Assembly: GCA_013298845.1 (NCBI GenBank)
Contig: JAAFJN010000024.1
Location: 1-64,000 of the forward strand
Length of the DNA: 64,000 bases
Direction of reading: 5' to 3'
Origin: Chitinophagales bacterium
GTDB lineage: Bacteria > Bacteroidota > Bacteroidia > Chitinophagales > Saprospiraceae
Part shown: piece after piece, positions 54,002 through 62,357 of the stretch
Layout: the number at the start of each line of letters is the position of its first letter
Position numbering within the stretch: position 1 is the first letter of the stretch
Program-made: the position numbers and the translations under genes
Notes under the pieces: model-generated
What the model was told of the DNA's origin: nothing
Seen by the model: the letters and a program-made list of their open reading frames with translations, nothing else
Databases searched by the model: none

Positions 54002-54022
54002 GAAATTACAATATACACAAAA

Positions 54023-54853
54023 ATGAGCAAAATTTCAGTTGCTGATATTCAAAAACTGCGCGAAATTACTGGCGCAGGTATGATGGACTGTAAAAAAGCC
54101 CTCGAAGAATCTAACGGAGATTTCGAAGGCGCACAAGACTACCTTCGTAAAAAAGGTATCGCTAAAGCCGCAAAACGCGAAGACCGCGAAGCAAAAGAAG
54201 GCGTGGTTATCGCTCAAACCAATGCTGACCAAACCCGTGGTATCGTATTGGCTTTGAATTGCGAAACCGACTTCGTTGCCCGTAACGAAAACTTCATCGG
54301 GATGACGCAAAAAATTGCTGATATCGCCCTCGAAAACTTCCCTGCTTCTTTGGAAGATTTGTTGGCGCTCCCTTACGAAGGTGCCGTTACCATCGGTGAA
54401 AAAGTAGGTGAGCAAAACGGTATCATCGGTGAAAAAATCGAGTTGAGCAACTACCACGCTTTAACCGGTGCGCAAATCGTTACCTATAACCACTCCAACA
54501 ACAAACGTTCCGTACTCGTTGTCCTCAACATGAGCGACGCGGCGTTCGAAGGCCCAGGCCGCGATGTAGCCATGCAGATTGCCGCTATGAATCCGGTTTC
54601 TGTAAGCAAAGACGACGTGGATACTAAAATTGTGGAGAAGGAAATCGAAATCGGTAAAGAACTCGCTCGCAACGAAGGTAAAGCCGAAGATATGCTCGAA
54701 AAAATCGCTTTGGGCCGTTTGAATAAATTCTTCGCCGAGAATACCCTTCTCAGCCAGAAATTTGTAAAAAATAACGACCTGACCGTTGATCAGTACCTCA
54801 AAACCCTTAACAAGGAATTGACGGTTACTGCGTTCAAACACGTAGCGCTCTAA
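54023..54853 (+). CDS. tsf: Elongation factor Ts
   Basis: A guanine-nucleotide exchange factor for EF-Tu in translation. The 276 residues start with the UBA-like ISVADIQKLREITGAGMMDC, then KKALEESNGDFEGAQDYLRKKG. The catalytic-core feature LNCETDFVARNENF, with the TDFV motif that contacts EF-Tu, follows. The ATG at 54023 is used; the frame upstream runs into the hairpin. It ends the ribosomal cluster and is followed by a terminator. Confidence 0.97.
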   Translation: MSKISVADIQKLREITGAGMMDCKKALEESNGDFEGAQDYLRKKGIAKAAKREDREAKEGVVIAQTNADQTRGIVLALNCETDFVARNENFIGMTQKIADIALENFPASLEDLLALPYEGAVTIGEKVGEQNGIIGEKIELSNYHALTGAQIVTYNHSNNKRSVLVVLNMSDAAFEGPGRDVAMQIAAMNPVSVSKDDVDTKIVEKEIEIGKELARNEGKAEDMLEKIALGRLNKFFAENTLLSQKFVKNNDLTVDQYLKTLNKELTVTAFKHVAL

Positions 54854-54880
54854 TTCGCAACAAGTTTCTTTTTATACAAA

Positions 54881-54920
54881 AACGCCATTATCGGGAGTAG
54901 TCCTGATAGTGGCGTTTTTG
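54881..54920. terminator. Bidirectional terminator between tsf and the arsenic cluster
   Basis: AACGCCA.TTATCGGG (54881-54895) pairs with CCTGATAG.TGGCGTT (54902-54917), flanked by A- and T-runs on either side. It serves the two convergent transcription units. Confidence 0.85.
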
Positions 54921-54922
54921 AT

Positions 54923-55537
54923 TTATGCCACTACCGAAAAAGCATACAATATTTCGGTGGCAATTTGCAAAAAACGACCCTGGTACGTGGCCAGTTGTTC
55001 CGGCGTTCCGTCCGATACTTTGGGGTCGGTGTAGGTAGTGCCAATGCGCAATTCGGTACCCGGTACAAACGGGCAATTTTGGTCCGCGTCGGAACAGGTC
55101 ATAATAGCCGCAAAAGCGCGTTGCGGGTTGGCTGCATCGTCAAAGGTTTTGGAAAAGCAGGTTGTGGCGGCCGCGTGCCCAAACTGAACGTTCCATTTCG
55201 GGTTGGCCGCGCCGGTATCATCAGTGGTGACAACAAAACCCAGGGTCCGCAGCGCTTCAATGGCGTTGGGGTGAAATTGTGTGGCTTCGGTGCCGCCCGA
55301 AAACACGTGTACCTGGTCAATATTGTAGTGTTGGGCCGCAATGGCCGCCGCTATTTGCCCAAAATGACTTCGGCGCGAGTTGTGGGTGCAAATAAACACC
55401 AATTGAATGGGTTCGAGGGCTTGGTATTTTTGCTGGAGGTATTGCGCAATTTTTTCTAAAATCACCTTGCGCTCGGCGGGGATTTGATCAAACTGCCCAA
55501 TGCAGTCGTGCACCAAATGTCGGATGGATGGGTACAT
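54923..55537 (-). CDS. Arsenate reductase / low-molecular-weight protein-tyrosine-phosphatase-like protein
   Basis: A 204-residue protein with a P-loop CTHNSRRS (Cys50 to Arg56, the CX5R pattern) of the LMW phosphatase/ArsC fold. Further cysteines lie in ATTCFSKTF and MTCSDADQNCP. The latter could supply the resolving cysteines of thioredoxin-coupled arsenate reductases. A ~45-residue helical N-terminal extension precedes the fold. Location 10 bp after acr3, with arsR upstream, supports arsenate reduction to arsenite for export. Tyrosine phosphatase activity is an alternative. The stop lies beside the shared terminator. Confidence 0.88.
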   Translation of the reverse strand: MYPSIRHLVHDCIGQFDQIPAERKVILEKIAQYLQQKYQALEPIQLVFICTHNSRRSHFGQIAAAIAAQHYNIDQVHVFSGGTEATQFHPNAIEALRTLGFVVTTDDTGAANPKWNVQFGHAAATTCFSKTFDDAANPQRAFAAIMTCSDADQNCPFVPGTELRIGTTYTDPKVSDGTPEQLATYQGRFLQIATEILYAFSVVA

Positions 55538-55547
55538 GGTAACGTAT

Positions 55548-56573
55548 TTAAAGTTGATACATGAGTTTTCGGCTGGCTTTTACCAATAAAATCAAAACGG
55601 GAACTTCGACTAAAGGCCCAATCACTCCCGCAAAAGCCTGCCCCGAGTGAATACCAAAAATGGCAATGGCCACCGCAATGGCCAATTCAAAATTGTTGCC
55701 GGTTGCCGTAAATGAAATGGAGGCGTTTTTGTCGTAAGCAACGCCCATTGATTTGTTGATATAAAAACTAACAAAAAACATGAGGACAAAATAAATCACC
55801 AGCGGAATGGCAATTTTGAGCACATCCAGCGGTAATTCTAAAATTTTATCCCCTTTCAGACTAAACATAATCACAATGGTGAACAGTAAAGCGTACAAGG
55901 TAACGGGCGAAATGCGTGGAACAAATTTGCGGTTGAACCAATCTTTACCGTAAGTGGCAATGAGCGCGTAACGACTGACAAACCCCAAAAAAAACGGAAT
56001 GCCCAAATAAATCAGTACACTTTCCATCACCGATGACATAGGGACCGATATGTTAAAATTCCCCAGCCCCAATTGCGTGGGCAGTACATTAATAAACAGC
56101 CACGCGTACAAACTATACGTCAAGACCTGAAAAATGCTGTTGAGCGCCACCAGTAGGGCACCGTATTCGCGGTTGCCACCGGCCAGGTCGTTCCACACAA
56201 TCACCATCGCAATGCAGCGGGCTATGCCAATCAAAATGAGGCCCACCATGTAGTCGGGTTCGTCGCGCAGGAAAATAATGGCCAATACAAACATGAGCAG
56301 TGGGCCAATCACCCAGTTGAGCAGCAGCGAAAGCCCCATTGTTTTTTTGTCTTTTAGGGCTTGCGGCAACAACGAGTAATCTACTTTGGCCAACGGCGGG
56401 TACATCATCAATATTAACCCGATAGCCAGCGGAATATTCGTCGTACCCACGTTAAACTGGTTAACAACGGTTGCGAATTTTGGGAAAAAATACCCCAAAC
56501 CAACACCCGTTAACATGGCCAAAAAAATCCAAAGGGTTAAAAAGCGGTCGAGAAATTTCAGTTTTGCTGGCAT
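55548..56573 (-). CDS. acr3: Arsenite efflux transporter of the ACR3 family
   Basis: A 341-residue inner-membrane protein with about 10 hydrophobic helices. [20 protein letters not shown] carries the essential cysteine of ACR3 transporters. [21 protein letters not shown] is a second conserved region. It exports arsenite (or antimonite) driven by the proton motive force. The ATG at 56573 ([11 protein letters not shown]) is chosen over the extended frame from 56729. A TATCTTTG box lies 49 bp upstream, so it may have its own promoter besides that of arsR. Confidence 0.93.
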   Translation of the reverse strand: MPAKLKFLDRFLTLWIFLAMLTGVGLGYFFPKFATVVNQFNVGTTNIPLAIGLILMMYPPLAKVDYSLLPQALKDKKTMGLSLLLNWVIGPLLMFVLAIIFLRDEPDYMVGLILIGIARCIAMVIVWNDLAGGNREYGALLVALNSIFQVLTYSLYAWLFINVLPTQLGLGNFNISVPMSSVMESVLIYLGIPFFLGFVSRYALIATYGKDWFNRKFVPRISPVTLYALLFTIVIMFSLKGDKILELPLDVLKIAIPLVIYFVLMFFVSFYINKSMGVAYDKNASISFTATGNNFELAIAVAIAIFGIHSGQAFAGVIGPLVEVPVLILLVKASRKLMYQL

Positions 56574-56621
56574 ATTGCATCGAATAAACGGTGACGATAT
56601 TTGTCGTTTTGTTTTGTGATG

Positions 56622-56629
56622 CAAAGATA
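56622..56629 (-). promoter_or_regulatory. -7 promoter box of acr3
   Basis: TATCTTTG on the minus strand, 49 bp before the acr3 start, matches TAnnTTTG. An ArsR operator may overlap it; AT-rich TATTTCGTAAAAATACGAAATA just upstream is palindromic (56635-56656). Confidence 0.5.
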
Positions 56630-56634
56630 ATGAG

Positions 56635-56656
56635 TATTTCGTAAAAATACGAAATA
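56635..56656. promoter_or_regulatory. Candidate ArsR operator palindrome upstream of acr3
   Basis: TATTTCGT and ACGAAATA form an 8-bp perfect inverted repeat with a 6-bp AAAAAT spacer, next to the acr3 promoter box. Such dyads are typical targets of ArsR-type repressors. The assignment is by position only. Confidence 0.5.
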
Positions 56657-56677
56657 GGTAAAACACTAAACGTTTTT

Positions 56678-56983
56678 TTAACAACAGGGCGTAAAAAATG
56701 CCTCGAAGAGTGCTTTGGCTTCGGTCCAATTTTCTTTATCAATGCAATATTCGATGGTTGGAGGGTTGAAACTCCCCTTAATTAATCCGGCTTCTTTCAG
56801 TACTTTGAGGTGCTGCGACACGGTTGAATTCGCCATGGGTAATTGCTCCGAAATATCCCCGGCGAAACACGCGCATTGCTGCTCCAAAAAACGGAGAATA
56901 AACACCCGCGCCGGGTGCGACAATGCCTTGGCATAACGCGCCATTTTTTCTTCAGTGGCGGAATAGGGTTGTGCTTGAGTCAT
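56678..56983 (-). CDS. arsR: ArsR family metalloregulatory repressor
   Basis: A 101-residue winged-helix repressor. It has [27 protein letters not shown], where the CxC pair lies in the family's metal-sensing helix, and the recognition helix [19 protein letters not shown]. The C-terminus ends in CC, which may add a ligand. Arsenite binding would release DNA and induce the acr3 and reductase genes downstream. The ATG at 56983 is chosen; the frame upstream to 57061 lacks homology. A TACTTTTG box lies 67 bp upstream. Confidence 0.9.
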   Translation of the reverse strand: MTQAQPYSATEEKMARYAKALSHPARVFILRFLEQQCACFAGDISEQLPMANSTVSQHLKVLKEAGLIKGSFNPPTIEYCIDKENWTEAKALFEAFFTPCC

Positions 56984-57050
56984 GGAATAGATAAAAAATA
57001 AGCCGACGGGTTCGGCCTCAAGGGTAACTCCATTGGCCGCCGCAGATGCA

Positions 57051-57058
57051 CAAAAGTA
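57051..57058 (-). promoter_or_regulatory. -7 promoter box of arsR
   Basis: TACTTTTG on the minus strand matches TAnnTTTG, 67 bp before the arsR start. Confidence 0.5.
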
Positions 57059-57085
57059 CACCTACAACGGCCAATATGTAGTGCA

Positions 57086-57973
57086 TTACGCGGGTTTATT
57101 CGCAAAAAAAGCGTTGGTACAATCAATACCCGATTGATACAGGGCTTCTTCTTGCTGCACCGACAGGTCAAAATTAGTGGCCGAAATGCCCAGGTCATCA
57201 ATAATTGCCGTTCGTTTTTTCTCTTCGGGGTCGTTGTTAAAATTAATGGGTTGGGCATCGAGGATGGTTTCAAACGTAATTTTGACGTATTGAATAATGC
57301 TGTTGTAGCCCAGGTTATTGGCCTTTGGAATCCCTTTCACATTGGACAGGTAAAACCCCAAGGTTTCGGGGTTGGGCAGGTCGCCTTGGTCAAAAATCTC
57401 AATCGGGAAATTATAGATCATACCGCCGTCCACGTAAATATGGTCGTTGGGGTTATTGTTGCTAAAACGCCAGGCTTTAAAAAACAAAGGAATGGACATG
57501 GAGGCCCGTACGGCTTCGGCAACAACGACATCGGGGGTGGCTCGGAATGAAAATTCGGCCAAATTGCGCAAATTCAGGTCGCTCGCAAACACGTATAAGT
57601 CACGGCAACCGGCGTTGTGGAAATCGCGGAAAGTAGCGTTTGCCGACAGGTTTTTGTCCTTTTTTTGGGTAATTTGTTGCTTTAACCAGGCTAAGGTCGC
57701 ATCACCGGCGTACAGGCCGTATTTGGTAAAAATGCGAAAAATGTTTTTGCTGTCTTCAAATGACTTAAAAGAGGTACTATTTACGATGTTTTTGATTTCC
57801 GCCGAGTTGTACCCCAGACTCACGAGGGTTGCGGTAATCGCTCCCGCCGAGGTTCCGGCTACTTTCTCTATATTTTGCAAAATTTGCCGATCTTCCAGTA
57901 CTTTAATCGCACCGGCGTACGCAATACCCAATACGCCCCCACCTTTGAAAGCCAAGTTTTTTATCGTTGCCAT
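57086..57973 (-). CDS. Patatin-like phospholipase
   Basis: A 295-residue serine acyl hydrolase with the oxyanion loop GGGVLG (11-16), the nucleophile motif GTSAG (Ser42) and a catalytic aspartate in VDGGMIYN (~Asp181), giving a complete Ser-Asp dyad. It probably hydrolyses phospholipid acyl esters. There is no signal peptide, so it is predicted cytoplasmic, or it could be delivered by another route. The ATG at 57973 (MATIKNLAFKGGG) fits the family. It is co-directional with the arsenic genes but is not obviously part of that unit. Confidence 0.9.
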   Translation of the reverse strand: MATIKNLAFKGGGVLGIAYAGAIKVLEDRQILQNIEKVAGTSAGAITATLVSLGYNSAEIKNIVNSTSFKSFEDSKNIFRIFTKYGLYAGDATLAWLKQQITQKKDKNLSANATFRDFHNAGCRDLYVFASDLNLRNLAEFSFRATPDVVVAEAVRASMSIPLFFKAWRFSNNNPNDHIYVDGGMIYNFPIEIFDQGDLPNPETLGFYLSNVKGIPKANNLGYNSIIQYVKITFETILDAQPINFNNDPEEKKRTAIIDDLGISATNFDLSVQQEEALYQSGIDCTNAFFANKPA

Positions 57974-58220
57974 AATGTTGCTTATTTTGATGTATGGCAA
58001 AGGTTACCCGTTTTTTTCGGGTGAAATAGCGTAAAAACACCTGTTTTGGGGAAGGGTTGAATTTGTTTTGAAGGGTTGAATTTGTTTTGCCCGTCGTAGG
58101 GTGTTCGGTTTTTGTTGTTCGTTGTGGTGTGTCAATTATCCATATTTTCAAAAAAAAATCTCCAACTAACTAAATTTTCACGCCCACGCTCGCGCGAAAT
58201 TGCATTTCGAGTGCAACAAT

Positions 58221-58253
58221 CCGTGCGGCTATGCGGCAAGCGTAGCCGCACGG
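58221..58253. repeat. 14-bp hairpin in the composite element core
   Basis: CCGTGCGGCTATGC and GCGTAGCCGCACGG pair except for one position, around a 5-nt loop. Confidence 0.75.
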
Positions 58254-58297
58254 GTTCGCTTCAAGGGTATGTAACGAAGGGGACATGTGCGGCAGAA

Positions 58298-58326
58298 ATC
58301 TGCAAAATCTGATAGATTTTGCAGAT
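58298..58326. repeat. 13-bp perfect hairpin in the composite element core
   Basis: ATCTGCAAAATCT and AGATTTTGCAGAT are separated by GAT. A similar small palindrome (GCAAAATCTATCAGATTTGC) follows the 49322-49430 element at 49430-49449. Confidence 0.8.
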
Positions 58327-58481
58327 TAGCACACTTAAAACGAGTACGTTACGACGCGAGTAACAAAAAAACGTGTACGCTACAACGGGCAACAAAAACC
58401 GAACACCCTACGACGAGCAAAACCAATTCAACCCTACCAACCAATTCAACCCTACCCACCAATTCAACCCTTCCCCAACCC

Positions 58482-60125
58482 TTATCGCTTCTTACTCAGC
58501 AGCCAATCGTACAAATCCTGTCCGCCGTAAACGCGGCGCCAGGTATCATGGCCCATATCTTCGTGGATGGTAAACCGCAGGTCGGGACAACCGAGCGCTT
58601 TCAGGCGGTTGATACCCGCGTAAAAATAACGCGGCTGCACCACCCCGTCGAGGCCACCGGCGAAGCACCAAACGGGCAATTTAGACTTTGAAATAGACTC
58701 CATGTAATCAGGGTGCCCCCAGCCCACTACCGGCGCAATGGCGGCGAATTTATCGGGGTATTTACTACCCATGTACCAGGTTCCAAAACCGCCGTAACTC
58801 AGGCCCGTGAGATAAGTCCGCTGTTGGTCGCCGTTAAAGTACATGTGCACGATATCCAGCATTTGGAGCAGGTCCTTTTCCACCTGGTCCCAGCCCACGG
58901 GCAGCGTTTTGATGCCGCCGGGGAATGTATCCGACGGTAGTGCACCGGGAATCGGTTGCGAAGGCGTGTCGCCGTGGTTGCGCGGCGGCGTTCCTTCGGC
59001 GAGGCGTTTGGGAACCCAGTCTTTGGTGCGTTTATCAATGTAAGGCAGTCCCTTTTTATCCATGCCAAACATGGGCAATTGGGGCGAAATAATGATAAAA
59101 GGCAAGTCGCGTTTTTGAATCCAAGCCTCGTACAACGGGCCGTGGGTCAGCACGTAATCCAGGTCATCTTTGCCGTTGCCGCGTTCGCCATTACCGTGCA
59201 GAAACATCATAACCGGAAATTTTTCGCCGTAATTGCCTTCATAACCCTTGGGCAAATACACAAAAAAATCGCGTTCCTGCTGGTCAACGCTGCTTTTAAT
59301 CGGTATCCGCATCAATTGCGCCTGCGATACCGGTGTGGGCACCTCCGCTTTGGTGGGCGCAATAATATCGGTATTGGCCGTGGCCAGGTTCAATTCTTCA
59401 ATCCAGATGTTGCGGTACAATACATCGTGGCCTTCGGCTTGCAATTTGAGACCGCCCGGCACGTCGGTGAGTCCTTTGCCGTCGTCGTTACCGCCGTCAA
59501 TGCCCGAGTTGGGGCCACCCCAAACCTGGTTAATGGTGCGATTAGCGTGTACTTTTACCCCGTTGAACAAAATCGTCACCACGGGTTTTTCCACCATTTT
59601 GCCGTCGCGGAAACGGGCGGCGCGGAACACAATATCGTAGGCGTTCCATTTGCCACGGCCTTTGTAGGGATAATAAGGCGAACGGCGTTCGTTGATAATA
59701 GCCGCCATCCCGTGGGCCGTCGAGTCACCGTCGAGGACCTGAATCTCAAAGCGATTTTGGAGGTAAACCCCGCTGTTTCCGCCCGGGTTTTCGATTAAAA
59801 ATTCCACGTGCGCCCTAAAATCGCGGAAATCTTTTTTGGTCACCAAATCGGCGGCCCCGTAAAGACCACCCGCTGCCGCCGGGTCATTGCTGCTCATGCA
59901 GGTACCCGCGCCATCGGGATTTTTTACAATGGCCCATTTGACGGGTAAACTCGCTTTCAGGCGGGGACCGTTCCAATACGTCCAGTTTTGGTTCAACATA
60001 GCCGCCGAGCCATCAAAGTACATTTTGGCTTTTTTGGTGGGTTTGGCACCCACGCCCACGTTTTGCGCCAACAAGGCCGAGGACAGCAAACAAAATAATA
60101 ATAGAGTAAGGTGTTTTTTTATCAT
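58482..60125 (-). CDS. Secreted DUF1080 (3-keto-disaccharide hydrolase-like) - esterase fusion
   Basis: A 547-residue secreted protein with a signal peptide ending SALLAQ. Residues ~35-245 match the DUF1080 jelly roll ('GGLYGAADLVTKKDFRDFRAHVEF', 'GNSGVYLQNRFEIQVLD'), a domain linked to sugar binding or 3-keto-glycoside hydrolysis. Residues ~270-547 are an alpha/beta hydrolase of the prolyl-oligopeptidase/feruloyl-esterase type. It has MMFLHGNGERG, the nucleophile elbow GLSYGG, an acid in GGLDGVV and a histidine in EDMGHDTW. The combination suggests deacylation and cleavage of plant or algal polysaccharide. No T9SS domain is visible. Confidence 0.88.
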   Translation of the reverse strand: MIKKHLTLLLFCLLSSALLAQNVGVGAKPTKKAKMYFDGSAAMLNQNWTYWNGPRLKASLPVKWAIVKNPDGAGTCMSSNDPAAAGGLYGAADLVTKKDFRDFRAHVEFLIENPGGNSGVYLQNRFEIQVLDGDSTAHGMAAIINERRSPYYPYKGRGKWNAYDIVFRAARFRDGKMVEKPVVTILFNGVKVHANRTINQVWGGPNSGIDGGNDDGKGLTDVPGGLKLQAEGHDVLYRNIWIEELNLATANTDIIAPTKAEVPTPVSQAQLMRIPIKSSVDQQERDFFVYLPKGYEGNYGEKFPVMMFLHGNGERGNGKDDLDYVLTHGPLYEAWIQKRDLPFIIISPQLPMFGMDKKGLPYIDKRTKDWVPKRLAEGTPPRNHGDTPSQPIPGALPSDTFPGGIKTLPVGWDQVEKDLLQMLDIVHMYFNGDQQRTYLTGLSYGGFGTWYMGSKYPDKFAAIAPVVGWGHPDYMESISKSKLPVWCFAGGLDGVVQPRYFYAGINRLKALGCPDLRFTIHEDMGHDTWRRVYGGQDLYDWLLSKKR

Positions 60126-60128
60126 AAT

Positions 60129-60357
60129 ATATTTGTTAGTGAAGGGTGAAAAGTGAATAGTGTAGAGTGAATAGTGAATAGTGAAAAACGAAGAGTGTAG
60201 AGTGAAAATTTGCCCGTCGGAGAGTGTTTTTTACTGGTGAAATGAAAAATTTCTGCGTGTATAGTGTCCATTTTCAATACTATAGACCCTGCACTATTCA
60301 CTCTTCGTTTTTCACTATTCACTCTACACTATTCACTTTTCACTCTACACTTTTCAC
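60129..60357. repeat. Inverted composite element with 7-bp GTGAATA arms
   Basis: The left arm (60138-60212) is a run of heptads GTGAAAA, GTGAATA, GTGTAGA, GTGAATA and so on. The right arm (60291-60357) is the inverse (CACTATT, CACTCTT, CGTTTTT, CACTATT, CACTCTA). A core of about 80 bp lies between them. Both arms contain the irregular unit ACGAAGA at the matching place, so they can pair over more than 40 bp. It fills the gap between the GMC oxidoreductase and DUF1080-esterase genes. Confidence 0.88.
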
Positions 60358-62345
60358 TAAAAAACCTGTTTCGCCACGTACCAGGCCAACGCCTGTACCG
60401 ACAGCATGGGGTTGCTGCCGCTGGCCGAAGGGAACAAACTGGCGTCGGCCACGTACAGGTTTTTGACTTCGCGGGTTTGTCCGTCGGGTTGCACGGGAGC
60501 GTTGCGGTGGCCACCCATGCGGCAAGTGCCCATTTGGTGCGCCGAAAATACCCCCGCGTGGTTGCTGCCCCAATTTTGCCGCGCAATTTGTTGCTGAAAA
60601 TCGGCGACATTACCCGATTGACCCGGAAAAAAATGGAGCGGCCGGTTGTGCAAAATGGAAACCCGACGGGCATTAGCCGCCAAATGCGCTTCGGTGCTGC
60701 GTTGCATGGCCTGAACCAGGTGGTTGCGGTCAAAAGGATGCACTTCGTAATGCACCACGGGTTGCCCCGATTTTTTACCAACGGTCACTTTACCGCCAAA
60801 TTTGTCCCGAACGAGGCAAATATGCACCGCCAATTGCCGGATTTGCAGCAAATCGGCTTTTAACGCCGCGCTGTTTTCCCAACTCATCGCAAAAGCCCCC
60901 AATCCCGGATGCACCGGCGGGCACTCTAAACGGAACCCCCAGTTACCGTTCTGGCGTTCAAATTCTTTCACAATCACCGACATCATCGGGCCGTACCACG
61001 GCGTGGTATCTGTGTCGTACAAACCCACCGTTGGAATCACCGGGTGCAGGTACAGGTTTTGACCAATTTGCGGGTGCCGCAGCCCACTTTTTTGTAATAA
61101 AACCGGCGTGTGCAGGGTTCCGGCGCTAACAATTACTTTTTTGGCCAAAATGCGCAAACGCACGCGCTGGCCATTCGGGTGGTCAAAATACCCTTCCGCA
61201 CCCGTGGCCCGGCCCTGTTCCACGGTAATTTTTTCGATGGTGGTGCGGGCGAGCAGGCGCGTACCGCGCGCGGCGGCATCGCGCAAAAAAGTTTCCTGAA
61301 CGCCTTGTTTAATGCCGTGCGCATCGTTGAGGCACGAAAAACCAACGGCCTGCCAACCCTGCTCCGCCGGAACCTGTTCGGGAATGCGCAAGTTCATCGG
61401 GATGTTTTCGGTGTGCCAACCCAGTTTTTTGGCCGCGTCGAACAAACTTTGGTTCTGCGGATTGTGGGCGTATTGGTCACTAACGTTGTGTCTTTTTTCA
61501 ATGGCCTCAAAACCAGCGCGGTAGGCCGGGTCCAAAAAATGCGGATTTTCGTGTTCTTTGGCCCATTCCTCCAACACGTAATCGGGCGTGCGCAGGGTAC
61601 CCGCCCAGTTAATGGCCGAGCCGCCGCCCATGGTGCTACCGGCCATAATGGACACCGAACCCGATTGGGTGGCCAGCATGGAACCCGCTTCAAAATGCCG
61701 GTTTAGCATCGGAAATTCCTGCATGGTCATTTGTTGGCGGGTATCGTAGGGGCCTTTTTCTACCACAATAACGTCGCGGCCCGCTTCGGAAAGCACGCCC
61801 GCCGCTACGCCCCCGCCGGAACCGGAACCAATAATAAGCACGTCGCAATCGAGCAAAGTGTCTTTGTCCGGTTGAAGCACCGGAAGCGGCGCCGGGTCGG
61901 GGATGGGCGGCAATTCTGGCAGCGCATAACCCACCGCCGGGTGGCAGGGGTTTTGGGTCATTCCCGGCGGTACATCGCCAAAAAACAGGATACAGGTGGC
62001 TTTTCGCAGGGTCGAATACGCGCTGCGCAACAACCCGATGCGGCTTTGGGACCACGCGTGCAGCATCCGTTCGCGCTGTTCGGGTGTGAGGCGGTGCGCC
62101 GGTCGGAGCGGCCCGCCCCAGGTAAGCCCCAACAACGGGCTGCTGATGAGGTCGAGCAATTGCCGAAACGCCGCCTGATCTTCGGCTTTCACCGATTGAA
62201 TCAATTGCAAAATACGTTCGGGTACCCCGTTATCGGAGGCAGAGCGTTGCCAGTAGCCGTGCGGGTCATCGTCCCGTTGAACACGGGCAATAAAGGTATC
62301 ACAAACGGCGGTAAGGGCCTGTAATTGAGCGTCGGAGTGGGCCAT
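60357..62345 (-). CDS. GMC family FAD-dependent oxidoreductase (long-chain alcohol oxidase-like)
   Basis: A 662-residue flavoenzyme. A ~165-residue N-terminal helical region precedes the FAD motif GSGSGGGVAAG (~172-182). STMGGGSAINWAGTLRTP is the GMC signature, and the C-terminal SAHQMGTCRMG carries the conserved catalytic histidine. The extra N-terminal region fits long-chain fatty alcohol oxidases rather than glucose or choline oxidases. There is no signal peptide. It starts 12 bp after upp on the same strand, so co-transcription is likely although the functions appear unrelated. Confidence 0.9.
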   Translation of the reverse strand: MAHSDAQLQALTAVCDTFIARVQRDDDPHGYWQRSASDNGVPERILQLIQSVKAEDQAAFRQLLDLISSPLLGLTWGGPLRPAHRLTPEQRERMLHAWSQSRIGLLRSAYSTLRKATCILFFGDVPPGMTQNPCHPAVGYALPELPPIPDPAPLPVLQPDKDTLLDCDVLIIGSGSGGGVAAGVLSEAGRDVIVVEKGPYDTRQQMTMQEFPMLNRHFEAGSMLATQSGSVSIMAGSTMGGGSAINWAGTLRTPDYVLEEWAKEHENPHFLDPAYRAGFEAIEKRHNVSDQYAHNPQNQSLFDAAKKLGWHTENIPMNLRIPEQVPAEQGWQAVGFSCLNDAHGIKQGVQETFLRDAAARGTRLLARTTIEKITVEQGRATGAEGYFDHPNGQRVRLRILAKKVIVSAGTLHTPVLLQKSGLRHPQIGQNLYLHPVIPTVGLYDTDTTPWYGPMMSVIVKEFERQNGNWGFRLECPPVHPGLGAFAMSWENSAALKADLLQIRQLAVHICLVRDKFGGKVTVGKKSGQPVVHYEVHPFDRNHLVQAMQRSTEAHLAANARRVSILHNRPLHFFPGQSGNVADFQQQIARQNWGSNHAGVFSAHQMGTCRMGGHRNAPVQPDGQTREVKNLYVADASLFPSASGSNPMLSVQALAWYVAKQVF

Positions 62346-62357
62346 AATAAGTGTTTT

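Larger units (their letters stand above)
58042..58480. repeat. Large inverted composite element with ~18-bp iterated arms
   Basis: The left arm (58050-58118) holds two copies of GAAGGGTTGAATTTGTTTT, then CCCGTCGTAGGGTGTTCGGT and TTTTGTTG. The right arm (58385-58480) is its inverse, with CAACAAAAACCGAACACCC and three copies of CAATTCAACCCT at about 18-bp spacing. The core (58119-58384) contains two further perfect or near-perfect hairpins. The element fills the 508-bp gap between the patatin and DUF1080-esterase genes; no ORF is credible. Confidence 0.88.
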
